A stretch of DNA of 43,592 nt from the IMG/VR virus record IMGVR_UViG_3300047455_000250, positions 1 to 43,592 of that record; one strand, given 5' to 3'. The translations under genes were made by a program, and so were the position numbers. Under the pieces are notes generated by a model. That model was not told the DNA's origin. It saw only the letters and a list, made by a program, of their open reading frames with translations, and did no database searches. This DNA is from a virus. Positions 1 through 9,491 of this stretch are shown here, piece after piece (the stretch's first letter is position 1; every line of letters starts with the position of its first letter).

Positions 1-127
1 GCGAAATAATACTATCTAGCGAGCCAGTGTCACAGGGAGGAAGCGAGCTTGCGAGCGACCCTTGACACGATAGGCGAAGCTAGTAGTAATATGAGCGATT
101 AGTAGGCTGAGCGGTATTATATCCGCC
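1..127. repeat. Terminal direct repeat, left copy
   Basis: Bases 1-127 are identical to 43466-43592, so the two ends of the contig overlap by exactly 127 bases. This is seen directly. An overlap of 127 equals a common largest assembler word size, so the simplest reading is a circular assembly of a complete phage genome of 43,465 unique bases. A true short terminal repeat, as in T7-like phages, would look the same. The repeat holds the end of a small gene (stop at 7-9) and a long hairpin (10-88). Confidence 0.95.
10..88 (+). ncRNA. Candidate structured RNA, hairpin A before portal
   Basis: A long interrupted hairpin begins right after the stop codon at 7-9. Paired arms from outside in are TACTA/TAGTA (10-14 with 84-88), CTAGC/GCTAG (16-20 with 79-83), GCC/GGC (23-25 with 73-75), GTGTCA/TGACAC (27-32 with 63-68) and AGGG/CCCT (34-37 with 59-62). 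The 21-base terminal loop (38-58) starts AGGAAGCGA and ends GAGCGA. The same loop frame appears in the hairpin at 33128-33257, whose stems are different. No T-run follows, so it is not an ordinary terminator. It lies in the late transcript upstream of the portal gene. A role in RNA processing, translation control or packaging is conjecture. Confidence 0.5.
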
Positions 128-164
128 AACACTAAATACACACTATAAATTAGGGATACTGGTA

Positions 165-2024
165 ATGCCTAACAAGAGTTATACCCTACTAAGAAAGGCA
201 CAACAGAATGTAGCACATTTTACTCGTGCCAGAATAAACTCATTTGATTTTAGTCAGCGCAGACGTCGTATGGAGATAATCGACCAAGCGTTGCAACTAG
301 AACACGCAAAGCGCAGTATTGATGATAAGAAAGACCGCAGACGTGACTACTACGACAGTATTGAAACTGCTCAAATTAGTCCTGCTATTGATACTATCCA
401 AGGGTTCCTAGTGGATTTATTCCTGTCTACTACTCCAATCTTTCCTGCTGTTAGTAATAGTAAAACTGACACCAGTATTGTTCACCAAGTAGATGCTATC
501 AATGAAGAACATGGTCGTCGTTATGGTTGGGCACGCCACTACGCACTGTTCTTTCGTGACCTTGCTAAGTACAACATTGGTGCTACTGAAGTGTCATGGT
601 ACAGTGACCAACAACGTGAACTAGCTCCAAGTTCTACTTCAGCAGAATACAATCAATCGGAAGTGCCACTACAAGATGTTGTAGTATCGGGTAACAGTAT
701 TAAACGTCTTGACCTCTATAACACTTTCTATGATGACAGTGTGCCAGTGTCAGAAATTCACGAGCGTGGGGAGCACGGTGGTTACATTGAGCGCCTTACA
801 TTAGTAGAACTGGTTCGCCGCATTCGCAGTATGAAAACTGGTGGTGGCAAGGTGATGAATGAATCACTAGCACTACAACGTGGGGCTGGCACTACTAGTG
901 AGGAGTTCTTCGTTCCTGACGTGATGCCAAGTGTTGCTCGTGAAAGTACTCAGAATCAGGATGGTAACTGGGAAAACTTTTTCTCAGAGATAGCAGGAGG
1001 TGCTGAACGTAAGTACCAAAGTGCTAGTCTTAGAAGTCTGTATGAAGTCACTACTATCTATGCTCGCATCATTCCTAGTATGTTTGGCATCAACAATGTT
1101 CCAGAGAAGAACACATTACAAATCTGGAAATTTGTTATTGTTGGTGAGGACATAGTACTATTTGCACAGCGACTTGAAAATGTTCACAGCTACTTGCCAG
1201 TAGTATTTGGTCAACTCCGTGAAGATGGTATTGGAGAGCAAGTTAAAAGTACTGCTGAATTACTAGTTCCATTGCAGAACCTTAGCAGTAAACTGTACGA
1301 TGCACGACTAGCAGCCTTAGCTCGAATGAACAACGACCGCATGGCATATATGGATGGTATTGTTGATAGTGCCACTGTCAATAGTAATAATCCTACTAGT
1401 AAGATAAAGGTTCGTCCTAGTGCATTTGTGAAAGATATACGTCAAGCACTGTACCCAATACCGTGGCGTGATGAAATCGGTCCTACTATTATTAACGAAC
1501 TCCAAAATGTTAACAACATGAGTGAGCGTGTTACTCGCCTTAATCGTCCACAACTAGGACAGTTCCAACGAGGTAACAAAACTTTAGGTGAGTTCCAGAC
1601 AGTAATGGCAAATGCTAATGCTGAACTGCGAGTGATGGGATTGCTCATTGAGAATGCAGTACTGCATCCAACTAAGACTATCCTCAAGTACAACATCATG
1701 CAGTTTCAGCCAGTTACTACTGTTAACACTCGTGAGAATGGTGAAGTCAGTGTTAATCCTAATGAGCTTCGCAGTAATAACATCGAGTTCAAACTAGCAG
1801 ATGGACTTGTTACTCGTGATGAACTGTCTGACGCTTCACTAGTACGTGAGATGCTTATGGACTTACGTAGTGACCCTAATGCTGCTATGGAATATGACCT
1901 TAATAAACTACGTGAGTACTTATACGGTCAAGCAGGTATTGACGTAACTCCGTTCCATTTATCTGCTGAAGAAAAAGAGCAGAAACGTCAACAACTAATA
2001 GCACAGCAAGCAGGGAGAAATTAA
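165..2024 (+). CDS. Portal protein (head-to-tail connector)
   Basis: This 619-residue protein would form the dodecameric ring at the head vertex through which DNA is packaged and ejected. The call rests on size, on its position two genes after the large terminase across the contig junction and before scaffold and capsid, and on general resemblance to podovirus portals: a basic helical start, a mixed alpha/beta middle, and a long helical C-terminal half ending in a charged glutamine-rich tail. No single catalytic motif exists to confirm it. The ATG at 165 has only a weak purine-rich stretch (AGGGA) upstream. The stop overlaps the next ATG by one base (TAATG), implying coupled translation. Confidence 0.85.
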   Translation: MPNKSYTLLRKAQQNVAHFTRARINSFDFSQRRRRMEIIDQALQLEHAKRSIDDKKDRRRDYYDSIETAQISPAIDTIQGFLVDLFLSTTPIFPAVSNSKTDTSIVHQVDAINEEHGRRYGWARHYALFFRDLAKYNIGATEVSWYSDQQRELAPSSTSAEYNQSEVPLQDVVVSGNSIKRLDLYNTFYDDSVPVSEIHERGEHGGYIERLTLVELVRRIRSMKTGGGKVMNESLALQRGAGTTSEEFFVPDVMPSVARESTQNQDGNWENFFSEIAGGAERKYQSASLRSLYEVTTIYARIIPSMFGINNVPEKNTLQIWKFVIVGEDIVLFAQRLENVHSYLPVVFGQLREDGIGEQVKSTAELLVPLQNLSSKLYDARLAALARMNNDRMAYMDGIVDSATVNSNNPTSKIKVRPSAFVKDIRQALYPIPWRDEIGPTIINELQNVNNMSERVTRLNRPQLGQFQRGNKTLGEFQTVMANANAELRVMGLLIENAVLHPTKTILKYNIMQFQPVTTVNTRENGEVSVNPNELRSNNIEFKLADGLVTRDELSDASLVREMLMDLRSDPNAAMEYDLNKLREYLYGQAGIDVTPFHLSAEEKEQKRQQLIAQQAGRN

Positions 2025-2365
2025 TGTCATCCACCGCCACAGACTCAACACTAACAATGTCCCTTGATACTATGACAATAGAAGAGGGAATAAATAATGT
2101 TCAACTGATAGTAGAAAACTTCAATAAAGTAGATAGTGCTAAGATTCGATTCAATAGTGCTACTGCTAGTGAGATTAGAAAACTTAGAGCTGCTGCTATC
2201 TGTGACTATGGCAAGCTCAAGTTAATGGAAGGTACTGATAAAGACAAGGAAGCACAACTGCAAATTGACTTGCAAGTTCAAAGTGCTATTATCCAAGTCT
2301 ATGAGTATCTATTAGATTTACACAACACTACCACAACAGATAGTAAGGAAAGCAACAATGTTTAA
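2024..2365 (+). CDS. Hypothetical protein between portal and scaffold
   Basis: A 113-residue acidic, largely helical protein that I do not recognise. Its start codon overlaps the portal stop (TAATG), and GGGAG upstream is a good ribosome-binding site. Its last eight bases overlap the start of the scaffold gene. The central part (about residues 20-100) is rich in Ile, Leu, Lys and Glu spaced as in helices, and both ends are Ser/Thr-rich. Its place in the head-morphogenesis cluster suggests a head assembly role, but nothing in the sequence identifies one. Confidence 0.7.
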   Translation: MSSTATDSTLTMSLDTMTIEEGINNVQLIVENFNKVDSAKIRFNSATASEIRKLRAAAICDYGKLKLMEGTDKDKEAQLQIDLQVQSAIIQVYEYLLDLHNTTTTDSKESNNV

Positions 2366-3323
2366 ACATAATCGTATTTTTGTACGCTACCAACAAAACG
2401 ACCCTTTCATGCAAAGCGGTGGTGGAGGTACACCAAACATTTTTGACCAAGCACAAAATCGTGGACGTCAGGAAAGTAGTACTATGCCAGAAGGTATGCC
2501 AAGTCATCCTCCTCGTGGTGCTACTGACCCTTCACGTAATCAACAGAGCCAACAGCGTCAACAGTATGAGCAACAAGGTGGTACTGGCTACCAACAAGAC
2601 CCTAATGACAACGTTATCAACGGTAATGGTGACGGTAGTAATAATCAGGGTGGCTCTCTACTGGACAAATATCGCTCTAGCCCTGATAATGGTCAACAGT
2701 CAAACGGCAATAACCAACGCCAACAGTCTTCTACTGGAAGTAGCGATAATGGCAATGGTGGACAGCAGCAACAACAGCAGTCTGGTAGTGATAACAATCA
2801 ACAATCCCAAGACTACTTTAACTTAGGTGCTGACCACTACGCTAGTGCTTTCGGACAGCGTAACTTCCTGGATGGTATTGACAAGCAGAAGATAAGCGCA
2901 GCACTAGAAGGTGATGCAGATGCTTTTACTGAAGTAATCAATGCCGCTGTTCGTAACGGTGCTACTTCCAGTAGTTTCCTTTCTCAGCAAGTAGCAAAAC
3001 GTGGAAGTCAGGGACTACTAGATGGTTTCCGTAGTGAGTTACCAGACCATGTTCGTAAGCAACAAATTAACGATATGTGGCAGAGTAATAAGAAATCACT
3101 AATGCAAGACCCTGCAATGCGTCCAGTAGCAGAAGCAATTCTGCAACAGGTGCAAAGCAAGAATCCAAATGCTACTCCTGCTGAAATTAACGCAGAAGCT
3201 GAACAGTATCTTCAAGAAGCCTTTGGTGCTATCGGCGGTAACTTTGCTGACAGTGCTAACAAAGAGGAAGATAATGATGACAGTAATGCACAAGATATGT
3301 CATCAGTGTTTGACTTCAATTAA
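2358..3323 (+). CDS. Probable scaffolding protein
   Basis: A 321-residue protein directly before the major capsid gene, the standard place for the internal scaffold that shapes the procapsid and then leaves. About residues 15-155 are extremely rich in Gln, Asn, Gly and Ser and are probably disordered. The C-terminal half (about 155-321) is helical and charged, ending in an acidic tail. This two-part layout fits podovirus scaffold proteins, which are recognised by position more than by sequence. GGAAAG precedes the ATG, and the gene overlaps the preceding one by eight bases. A hairpin follows its stop at 3337-3356. Confidence 0.65.
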   Translation: MFKHNRIFVRYQQNDPFMQSGGGGTPNIFDQAQNRGRQESSTMPEGMPSHPPRGATDPSRNQQSQQRQQYEQQGGTGYQQDPNDNVINGNGDGSNNQGGSLLDKYRSSPDNGQQSNGNNQRQQSSTGSSDNGNGGQQQQQQSGSDNNQQSQDYFNLGADHYASAFGQRNFLDGIDKQKISAALEGDADAFTEVINAAVRNGATSSSFLSQQVAKRGSQGLLDGFRSELPDHVRKQQINDMWQSNKKSLMQDPAMRPVAEAILQQVQSKNPNATPAEINAEAEQYLQEAFGAIGGNFADSANKEEDNDDSNAQDMSSVFDFN

Positions 3324-3336
3324 GTTTCACAACAGT

Positions 3337-3356
3337 GCCTCACTTAGTAGTGGGGC
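3337..3356 (+). terminator. Hairpin between scaffold and capsid genes
   Basis: GCCTCACT (3337-3344) pairs with AGTGGGGC (3349-3356) around a four-base TAGT loop, giving eight pairs with one G-U. Only three T bases follow, so at best it is a weak terminator. It may instead be an RNA-processing or mRNA-stability site that protects the capsid message. Confidence 0.45.
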
Positions 3357-3386
3357 TTTCAACTACAAACAAGTGGGGTAACAACC

Positions 3387-4610
3387 ATGCGCTTTTATGG
3401 CTCTAACGACTTACCGCAAGATTTAGCGAAAAAGTCATTTGCTGCTAATATCGCACGAGTAATGCCTAATGGTACTGCACCATTGTATGCTCTTAGTGGT
3501 ATGGCAAAGAAACGTACGTGTCTGGATATCGAACATGGATACTGGACTAAGAAAATGCAGTTTTTGCATATCACTCTTGATACTGCTATTGCTGACGGTA
3601 CTACAACTACCTTCTCAGTAAACTCTACTGACGGTGTATTGAAGAATCAGATTATCCGCATTCCTAAAGCGTTTAACTCTGGCTCATATGTTCCACCTGA
3701 ATTTGCTCGTGTTACCAGTGTTGACTACGGGAACAACAACATCACAGTTGAGCGTGGATTCGGTAACACTACTGCGGCAACTTCTATTGCTTCTGGTACT
3801 AAGTTAGCAGTACCTTTCAACGCACAGCCTGAAGGTTCACCAAAACCTGCTAGTCGTGCAGTAGTTCCAGAACGTGTAATGAACTACACTCAAATCTTCC
3901 GTAATGCTTGGTCACAATCTCGTACATTGGCAGCTATCAAGCAAGTGGTAGGTAATGGTACTGTTGCGGAAAACAAAGAAGATGCTATCACTTTCCACTC
4001 TCAGGAAATTGAATATGCTACACTGTTTGGTCGCAAGTACATCGGTACTGATAGTGAAACTGGTGAGCCTATTCACATGATGGATGGTTTGGAAGCTGTT
4101 ATTGAAGAACACTCTCCTAGCAACTTACGTGAAGCAGGTGCTACTACTAACTATGAACAGTTGGAAGAAATGCTTGACCCAGTCCTTGACTTCAAAACAC
4201 AGTCTATGTCTGGTAACAGTCGTACTATCTTCTGTGGTAAGCAAGCACTGAAAACTATCAATAACATCGGTCGTTTATCTGGTGAGTACCAGTTGCAAGA
4301 TGATCAGACTAACTTTGGTCTGTCATTTAAAACCTTCAGCACTACTCGTGGACGTTTCAACTTAGTGGAGCATCCATTGCTTAATACCAATGATGACTAC
4401 GCTAAAATGGCGTTTGTAGTAGACTTGTCACAGTTTGACTTCCTATCACTAGAAGGTCGTGATACTCAAGTTGAGTACATTAACGGTGATATGAAATCTA
4501 CTGACGGTCAAGACGCAACTGGTGGTATCTTTACTACTGAGTTGACTACTGAGATTATGAACCCATTTGCTCATGGTGTTATCTATAACCTGACAGCAGC
4601 ATCTGCATAA
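3387..4610 (+). CDS. Major capsid protein
   Basis: A 407-residue protein following the scaffold gene and flanked by a hairpin upstream and a strong terminator downstream, as expected for the most highly expressed head gene. The N-terminal run with TAPLYALSGMAKK recalls the SU10-like/DUF5309 group of HK97-fold capsid proteins. Residues about 50-140 look like a beta-rich insertion, and the C-terminal part carries the long conserved-looking domain. The family match is from memory and is less certain than the role. GGGGT lies upstream of the ATG. One of the genome's five GATC sites is here, at 4302. Confidence 0.85.
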   Translation: MRFYGSNDLPQDLAKKSFAANIARVMPNGTAPLYALSGMAKKRTCLDIEHGYWTKKMQFLHITLDTAIADGTTTTFSVNSTDGVLKNQIIRIPKAFNSGSYVPPEFARVTSVDYGNNNITVERGFGNTTAATSIASGTKLAVPFNAQPEGSPKPASRAVVPERVMNYTQIFRNAWSQSRTLAAIKQVVGNGTVAENKEDAITFHSQEIEYATLFGRKYIGTDSETGEPIHMMDGLEAVIEEHSPSNLREAGATTNYEQLEEMLDPVLDFKTQSMSGNSRTIFCGKQALKTINNIGRLSGEYQLQDDQTNFGLSFKTFSTTRGRFNLVEHPLLNTNDDYAKMAFVVDLSQFDFLSLEGRDTQVEYINGDMKSTDGQDATGGIFTTELTTEIMNPFAHGVIYNLTAASA

Positions 4611-4644
4611 TGCAGTAGTATTTCACAAGTTTTTGTGGCGGTGG

Positions 4645-4689
4645 AGCGCACCTTTAGTACCAGTCTAGGTGCTACTGGTGCGCTTTTTT
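4645..4689 (+). terminator. Rho-independent terminator after capsid gene
   Basis: AGCGCACC (4645-4652) pairs with GGTGCGCT (4677-4684). Inside it TAGTACC pairs with GGTGCTA (one G-U), giving a long two-part stem closed by a six-base loop. A run of six T bases follows (4684-4689). It lies 35 bases after the capsid stop, so it probably reduces transcription into the tail genes and sets a high capsid-to-tail ratio. Confidence 0.85.
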
Positions 4690-4713
4690 CGTTCTAGGCA
4701 TTAGGTAATTATT

Positions 4714-5307
4714 ATGAACTTAGATGCAATAGTAGACGCAGTTGTAGAGGAAGTGGGCAGACCTCATCAACGTACTAGAATAATCAGAGCAGTGCGAGCT
4801 ACTGTTGTAGCAGCACACAGTTTTGAAAGATTTGCCCAAGATTTACTTGAGGATGTGATACTGCTTGAAGCTCCAGAATCCACTATGAAGATTCCACTAC
4901 CTCCTCGTTTTCGTGGTATCAAGTCATTACGTCCTCTTACTAAGAACGGAGCACCAATACGTATCAGCACTCAAGATGGATACTATGAGTTAGTGGAGCC
5001 AAAGGACATTATTACTGAAGCAGGCAATGACCTCTATGATATTATGTATATTGCAGGTAACAGCTTAGTAGTACGCAGTTCTGTTATTCCTTCTAAGCTG
5101 TTCATCCAGTACTTTCAAGTTCCCGACGTATCACTAGGAACACTGGAAACTTGGTTAATGGCATCCTATCCTGAAACCATTATAAATGGTGCTACTGCTA
5201 GATTCTATCGAGGTGTTCGCCAGTCTAATGATGCTCGTGAGTATGATGCTATGTATCGTGAAGATATGGTTAACATTGCTCAAACTCATATTGCTATTTG
5301 GGGGTAA
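4714..5307 (+). CDS. Head-tail adaptor (tail tube A-like)
   Basis: A 197-residue protein placed just after the capsid gene, as the T7 gp11-type adaptor ring is in podoviruses. The helical N-terminus (residues 1-50), a beta-rich centre, and a helical C-terminal part rich in Tyr, Arg and Asp fit that type of protein. Assignment depends on position and general shape. The gene stops in TAATG with the next gene. Confidence 0.6.
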   Translation: MNLDAIVDAVVEEVGRPHQRTRIIRAVRATVVAAHSFERFAQDLLEDVILLEAPESTMKIPLPPRFRGIKSLRPLTKNGAPIRISTQDGYYELVEPKDIITEAGNDLYDIMYIAGNSLVVRSSVIPSKLFIQYFQVPDVSLGTLETWLMASYPETIINGATARFYRGVRQSNDAREYDAMYREDMVNIAQTHIAIWG

Positions 5308-5525
5308 TGACAATGATTACAGAAACTCCAGAGGAACGACTAGCAAGACTAGGGCGAACAGTTCCAGTAACCCAAGCCACTCCTTTTGGTAATGTTGTAA
5401 CTCCTCCTGCTACCTACCTAGTGCAAGAATGGAAACAACAACAGATAGTATCTATTATAGGTAAGGTTCCAGAAGATGCTGATGGACTTGGATATGATTT
5501 AACTCCTATTACTTCTGAGGTATAA
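5307..5525 (+). CDS. Small hypothetical protein before tail fibre
   Basis: A 72-residue protein that I do not recognise. The ATG at 5307 overlaps the upstream stop (TAATG), and a GGGGG run lies just upstream. A second in-frame ATG at 5313 is possible. It starts with a charged helix (ETPEERLARLG), followed by a Pro/Thr-rich stretch and a short hydrophobic segment. Its place between the adaptor and the fibre suggests a minor tail component. Confidence 0.6.
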   Translation: MTMITETPEERLARLGRTVPVTQATPFGNVVTPPATYLVQEWKQQQIVSIIGKVPEDADGLGYDLTPITSEV

Positions 5526-5528
5526 CTC

Positions 5529-8500
5529 ATGGCTATTGAAAATGAAGGAATAAATGAAAACGAATTACTAGGTCGTGACTATCGGTGGCAGTATCTTCAG
5601 AATATTGGTGTGAAGCGGATTAGTGGTACACAACTTCTTACTGAAGGTATGGAACCTAAATGGCTGTACTTCATTACTAGTATTGATTCTTTAGCAGTAT
5701 TAGTAAAAGACACTGTTGAAACATATTGGGCAGGGGCTTTTGGACAACCAGTTGCAGGTAGTAATACTCTTCGTGACACCTTGATACCATTTGAAGAACA
5801 ACGCTATTACAGCACTGAAGATAATGTGGCATACATTTATCGTGGAGGTAGTTGGGTAGGTGTATCTGACGGCAGCACCAATATCCGCAGTCCTGAGTAC
5901 GTCAGTATTGATAGTAGTCGTACTGTTGCGGTAGGTCGTAAGTACATTGTTACTGATGATGCCACTATCACACTTCCAACTGATGAAGTTGAAGATGGTC
6001 ATGTAGTAGAAATTGAGCCAGTTAATGGTGCCAATGTTGATATTGCAGGTACTCTTTATTTTGATGGTTCCAACGAGTCAGTGATTGATACTACTGGCAG
6101 TGCTATCTATCGCTGTATCTGGAGTGTTGATAAGTGGTACATTTTCACTAGTCTTATCCCTAGTGATGAAATTGAAGCAGCAGTATCTCAATGTACCATT
6201 TCCGCACAAACAGCACTTGATGCAGCGGAAGCAGCGGAAATGTCAGAGTTTAATTCTGCTGACCATGCAGCCACTGCACAAGAAGCCGCAGCAGTTGCCA
6301 GTAGTCCCCTTGTCTACTACGGTGCTTGGGATGCTAGCGGTGGTACACTTCCTAGTGCTCCAACTAGTGGTAACGGTGTGTGGCTTATTAGTGTTGCAGG
6401 TGACCTTACAGGTGCAAGTCCCTATACCAATGCAGCAGTTGGTCACACACTTGTCTATCGTGAGGCTGACACAAGTTGGACATTACTTCCTACTAATATC
6501 AGTGTCCAGTCTGTTAATGGCAAAACTGGTGCAGTAACTCTCACTGCTAGTGATGTAGGTGCATTACCTGATAGTAATGTAGTAGGTCCTAATGGTGCTC
6601 CAGTAATGTTAGAAGGCGCTTTTGGGGGTCCTACTGGAAGCCAGACATTCTTCCATACTGGCAACTTCACTCCTAGTAATTATGTTACATGGGCAGCAGC
6701 AGGTACCAGTGGACGTGCTGTATTTGAAGCTGCAACAGTAGCGGACATTAAAGCACTTCTACAATATGGAACTGCTGCAAGCCGAAATGTCGGCACTGCT
6801 AATAGCACAAACATTCCTGATATTGCAATACTGAATCAGCGACTTGGGACTACTGGTAACTTATCAGAAGCAGCATCCCGTGCAGTTACTGGTACTGGCG
6901 CTTTGATGACAGTAGGATTTGAAGGCTTCGGGGGTACAGCCATTGAGGAAAGTTGGGATGAAGCTGTCACTGGTAATGGTTTCCGTTACAGTGTCAGTGC
7001 GTCACCCCTCACTGGTCGCAGCTTTAGCGGACTTAATGTACTAGGTAATGAACGTGGGTTCCAGTTTAACGCTGAGAACAGTCGTTGGTTTGGACGTACA
7101 TTTACTAGTGGTAGTGGATTCACTCCTGATAATTGGTATGAATTTGCTACTATTGACGGCACTCGTGACAATTTGCGAGTGGACGTTCATGGTGGTGATG
7201 CCGATAACTATATCTATCTTGGCAGTTTCAATGTAACCTCCAGTGTTGCCAATTTACCCATAGCACTTGATGGAGAGTTGGATGTTGGTGGTGTTGACAG
7301 TGATGCTAGTGGTGGAGGACGTTGTGTTCAGAAATTCGTACCATTTAGTAACACTGGTGTTGAGTTCTATGTTCGTAGTAAGCTCAATGGCACATTTAGT
7401 CCATGGCGTAAGTACAGTAACCTAGGCACACTAGGCAGTGCTGCGGAAGAGGATGTTACCACTTTTGTCGCAGGAAGTTGGGAAGCTGTTGATGCTGCAA
7501 GTTTCCGTAGTTATATGGGACATGGCACTGCCAGTACGTATAATGTAGGCACAGCAGAAGATGAACTTGTTACTAATGCTACACTTGACAGCAAGATTGG
7601 CACACTTGGTACAGCAGCATCTAAAAATGTTGGCACTGCGGCAGGTGAAGTTCCTCTTAACAGTGACCTCAATATTAGTAATTGGAACACAGCTTATGGA
7701 TGGGGTAATCATGCCAGTGCAGGATATGCAGTTGCCAGTAATTTAGGAAATTTGGCTACTAGAGATACTATCAATAATGCTCACTGGTTAGGTACTGACC
7801 TCAGTGTTGCCAATGGTGGTACTGGAGCTAGTACACAATCAGGCGCACGTAGTAACCTAGGATTAAAAAGTGCAGCTACTAGGGATGTTGGTACTAATAG
7901 CGGGGATGTCGTTACTCAAAACGGAACGCTTATCTCGGGTTATCAACAGCTTTACTTTACTGGGATCACTTACGTTGGCGACTGGGGTGTTGATTTAAAC
8001 AATTCTGACATTATTGGTGCAAATTCAATAATCTTTGCTGATGAATCATCTGGAGTTAATGAGGGGTTGTTATTCCCCAAATCTGGCAGTGCGACACAAA
8101 CATTGTCTGACTACTCTAGGATTTCCTCTTATGGATCGGAGCTGGTATTCTCTCCGACTGCTGGAGGGTCGGATTATAATATTTGGGGAAAGCACAACCT
8201 TTCTAGCCCAATGACAACTAATACTAATCAAACGGTTGCAGGAGATAAAAAATTTACGGGATTAGTAGGGATAGGTGAAACTGTTGCACATGTAGCATTT
8301 AATTTAGACTATGCGCCTCCTAGTGGATTTGCAGCAGCTATATTTAGACACAGAGGAGAGGGAAATGCTAATGGTTACATATTTGATATAGATAACATTG
8401 GAGGGTCATATTTAGTTGACTTCAGGCGAGGCAACTCAAGCGTTGCAAGAATTGAAGCAACAGGTAATGTGATAGCAGCCAACTACTATCCAACTTCCTC

Positions 8501-8825
8501 TGACCAACGCCTGAAAAACAAACTACGTCCAGTAGTGATTAACTACCGTCAGGCAGCAGCACTACAAAGTTGGGTGTTCCAGTGGAAAGACATTGAAGCA
8601 GTGCTAGAGAGTCAACGAGGTAAACTGGAAATTGGTCTTATGGCGCAGGAAGTAATGGAAGTATTTCCTCCTAGTGAATATCCATCACTGGTAATTAAAA
8701 AGGACAATGGCTACTACACTATTGACCCTGATAAAATCCTGATGATGCGAGTATTTGCTAAAGTTGAGCCTCGACTAGTAACGTGGTTCAAAGACTTCAA
8801 GCGTTGGCTGAAAGGAGGTGCATAA
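5529..8825 (+). CDS. Tail fibre with self-cleaving S74 chaperone domain
   Basis: This 1,098-residue protein is the receptor-binding fibre. The N-terminal part (about 1-220) is the probable attachment region. The middle contains repeated fibre-type units such as LGTAASKNVGTA around residues 410-790. The C-terminus is a peptidase S74 intramolecular chaperone: SSDQRLK at 990-996 gives Ser991 and Lys996, matching the Ser-Lys dyad that cuts the chaperone off after trimer folding in endosialidase-type fibres. Residues about 785-985 (bases 7,880-8,480) use TCN serine codons rather than the genome's favoured AGT and hold two of the five GATC sites, so this segment looks recently acquired. The stop overlaps the next start. 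Confidence 0.9.
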   Translation: MAIENEGINENELLGRDYRWQYLQNIGVKRISGTQLLTEGMEPKWLYFITSIDSLAVLVKDTVETYWAGAFGQPVAGSNTLRDTLIPFEEQRYYSTEDNVAYIYRGGSWVGVSDGSTNIRSPEYVSIDSSRTVAVGRKYIVTDDATITLPTDEVEDGHVVEIEPVNGANVDIAGTLYFDGSNESVIDTTGSAIYRCIWSVDKWYIFTSLIPSDEIEAAVSQCTISAQTALDAAEAAEMSEFNSADHAATAQEAAAVASSPLVYYGAWDASGGTLPSAPTSGNGVWLISVAGDLTGASPYTNAAVGHTLVYREADTSWTLLPTNISVQSVNGKTGAVTLTASDVGALPDSNVVGPNGAPVMLEGAFGGPTGSQTFFHTGNFTPSNYVTWAAAGTSGRAVFEAATVADIKALLQYGTAASRNVGTANSTNIPDIAILNQRLGTTGNLSEAASRAVTGTGALMTVGFEGFGGTAIEESWDEAVTGNGFRYSVSASPLTGRSFSGLNVLGNERGFQFNAENSRWFGRTFTSGSGFTPDNWYEFATIDGTRDNLRVDVHGGDADNYIYLGSFNVTSSVANLPIALDGELDVGGVDSDASGGGRCVQKFVPFSNTGVEFYVRSKLNGTFSPWRKYSNLGTLGSAAEEDVTTFVAGSWEAVDAASFRSYMGHGTASTYNVGTAEDELVTNATLDSKIGTLGTAASKNVGTAAGEVPLNSDLNISNWNTAYGWGNHASAGYAVASNLGNLATRDTINNAHWLGTDLSVANGGTGASTQSGARSNLGLKSAATRDVGTNSGDVVTQNGTLISGYQQLYFTGITYVGDWGVDLNNSDIIGANSIIFADESSGVNEGLLFPKSGSATQTLSDYSRISSYGSELVFSPTAGGSDYNIWGKHNLSSPMTTNTNQTVAGDKKFTGLVGIGETVAHVAFNLDYAPPSGFAAAIFRHRGEGNANGYIFDIDNIGGSYLVDFRRGNSSVARIEATGNVIAANYYPTSSDQRLKNKLRPVVINYRQAAALQSWVFQWKDIEAVLESQRGKLEIGLMAQEVMEVFPPSEYPSLVIKKDNGYYTIDPDKILMMRVFAKVEPRLVTWFKDFKRWLKGGA

Positions 8826-9451
8826 TGGCTACTGGTTATCATTTCCGTGATGGTGCTGACTTTGACAGCAGGTGCGCAACTCGTGATGGTGGCTCTCTCC
8901 CTATTAGTGAGAGTGCCTACCGTCTTGCTAATAACAGCCAGTTAATGCACAGATATGCTTCTACTGATGTTGGACCATCTGCACTGTCAGTATTTGGTGA
9001 GAGCGGGTTTCATGCTAGTAATGGTAATGATATAGCATCGGGGTTGTGTGCTAGGCTGAGAAATTGTATACCTGCTAATGTTCCAAGTGCAATAGCCGTC
9101 ACAACTCAGCAACTTTCTGCTTATGCTAATATCACTTTCATGAACGATGGTAGAGTACGAAGAACAGTGGGAGATTCTAGCGCTCCCAGTACTACTACTA
9201 CATACCCTACCCGTTGGGGTAACTCTCAGGTTAGTGGAGGAAGTTTTCAAGTTAGATTCACATTACTATCAGGAAACGTTAGTGGATCTTTTGGGAGTTG
9301 GCTTTCTCTTAGCTCCAGTAGAGGAGTGTCCTGTAATGTATCACCAGGAAGATCACAGGGAGGCAGGGTTCGTGCTGAGTGGCGTTATGGTGGTTTCGGT
9401 ACTATCTTCTCAGATGAATTTGATGTTGAAGCTACCAGTGGAATAAAATAA
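8825..9451 (+). CDS. Fibre-associated tip protein (probable)
   Basis: A 208-residue protein starting at the ATG that overlaps the fibre stop (TAATG) behind a strong AAAGGAGG site. A longer reading from 8783 has no such site. The first 55 residues use the genome's normal codons. From about residue 60 the codon use changes and GATC sites appear at 9285 and 9351. The C-terminal 60 residues, with GSFGSWLSLSSSRG followed by short beta strands, recall a small beta-sandwich module found in phage tail and fibre proteins (from memory). A conserved anchor with an exchanged tip is the best reading, and it may contact the receptor or assist the fibre. Confidence 0.6.
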   Translation: MATGYHFRDGADFDSRCATRDGGSLPISESAYRLANNSQLMHRYASTDVGPSALSVFGESGFHASNGNDIASGLCARLRNCIPANVPSAIAVTTQQLSAYANITFMNDGRVRRTVGDSSAPSTTTTYPTRWGNSQVSGGSFQVRFTLLSGNVSGSFGSWLSLSSSRGVSCNVSPGRSQGGRVRAEWRYGGFGTIFSDEFDVEATSGIK

Positions 9452-9491
9452 TATAACTAATAATTAAAAACACCAGACAACTGGAGGACTT

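Noticed and set aside
5529-9451. Diversity-generating retroelement acting on the fibre genes
   Set aside because: No reverse transcriptase gene and no template-variable repeat pair was found; patchy composition is better explained by module exchange.
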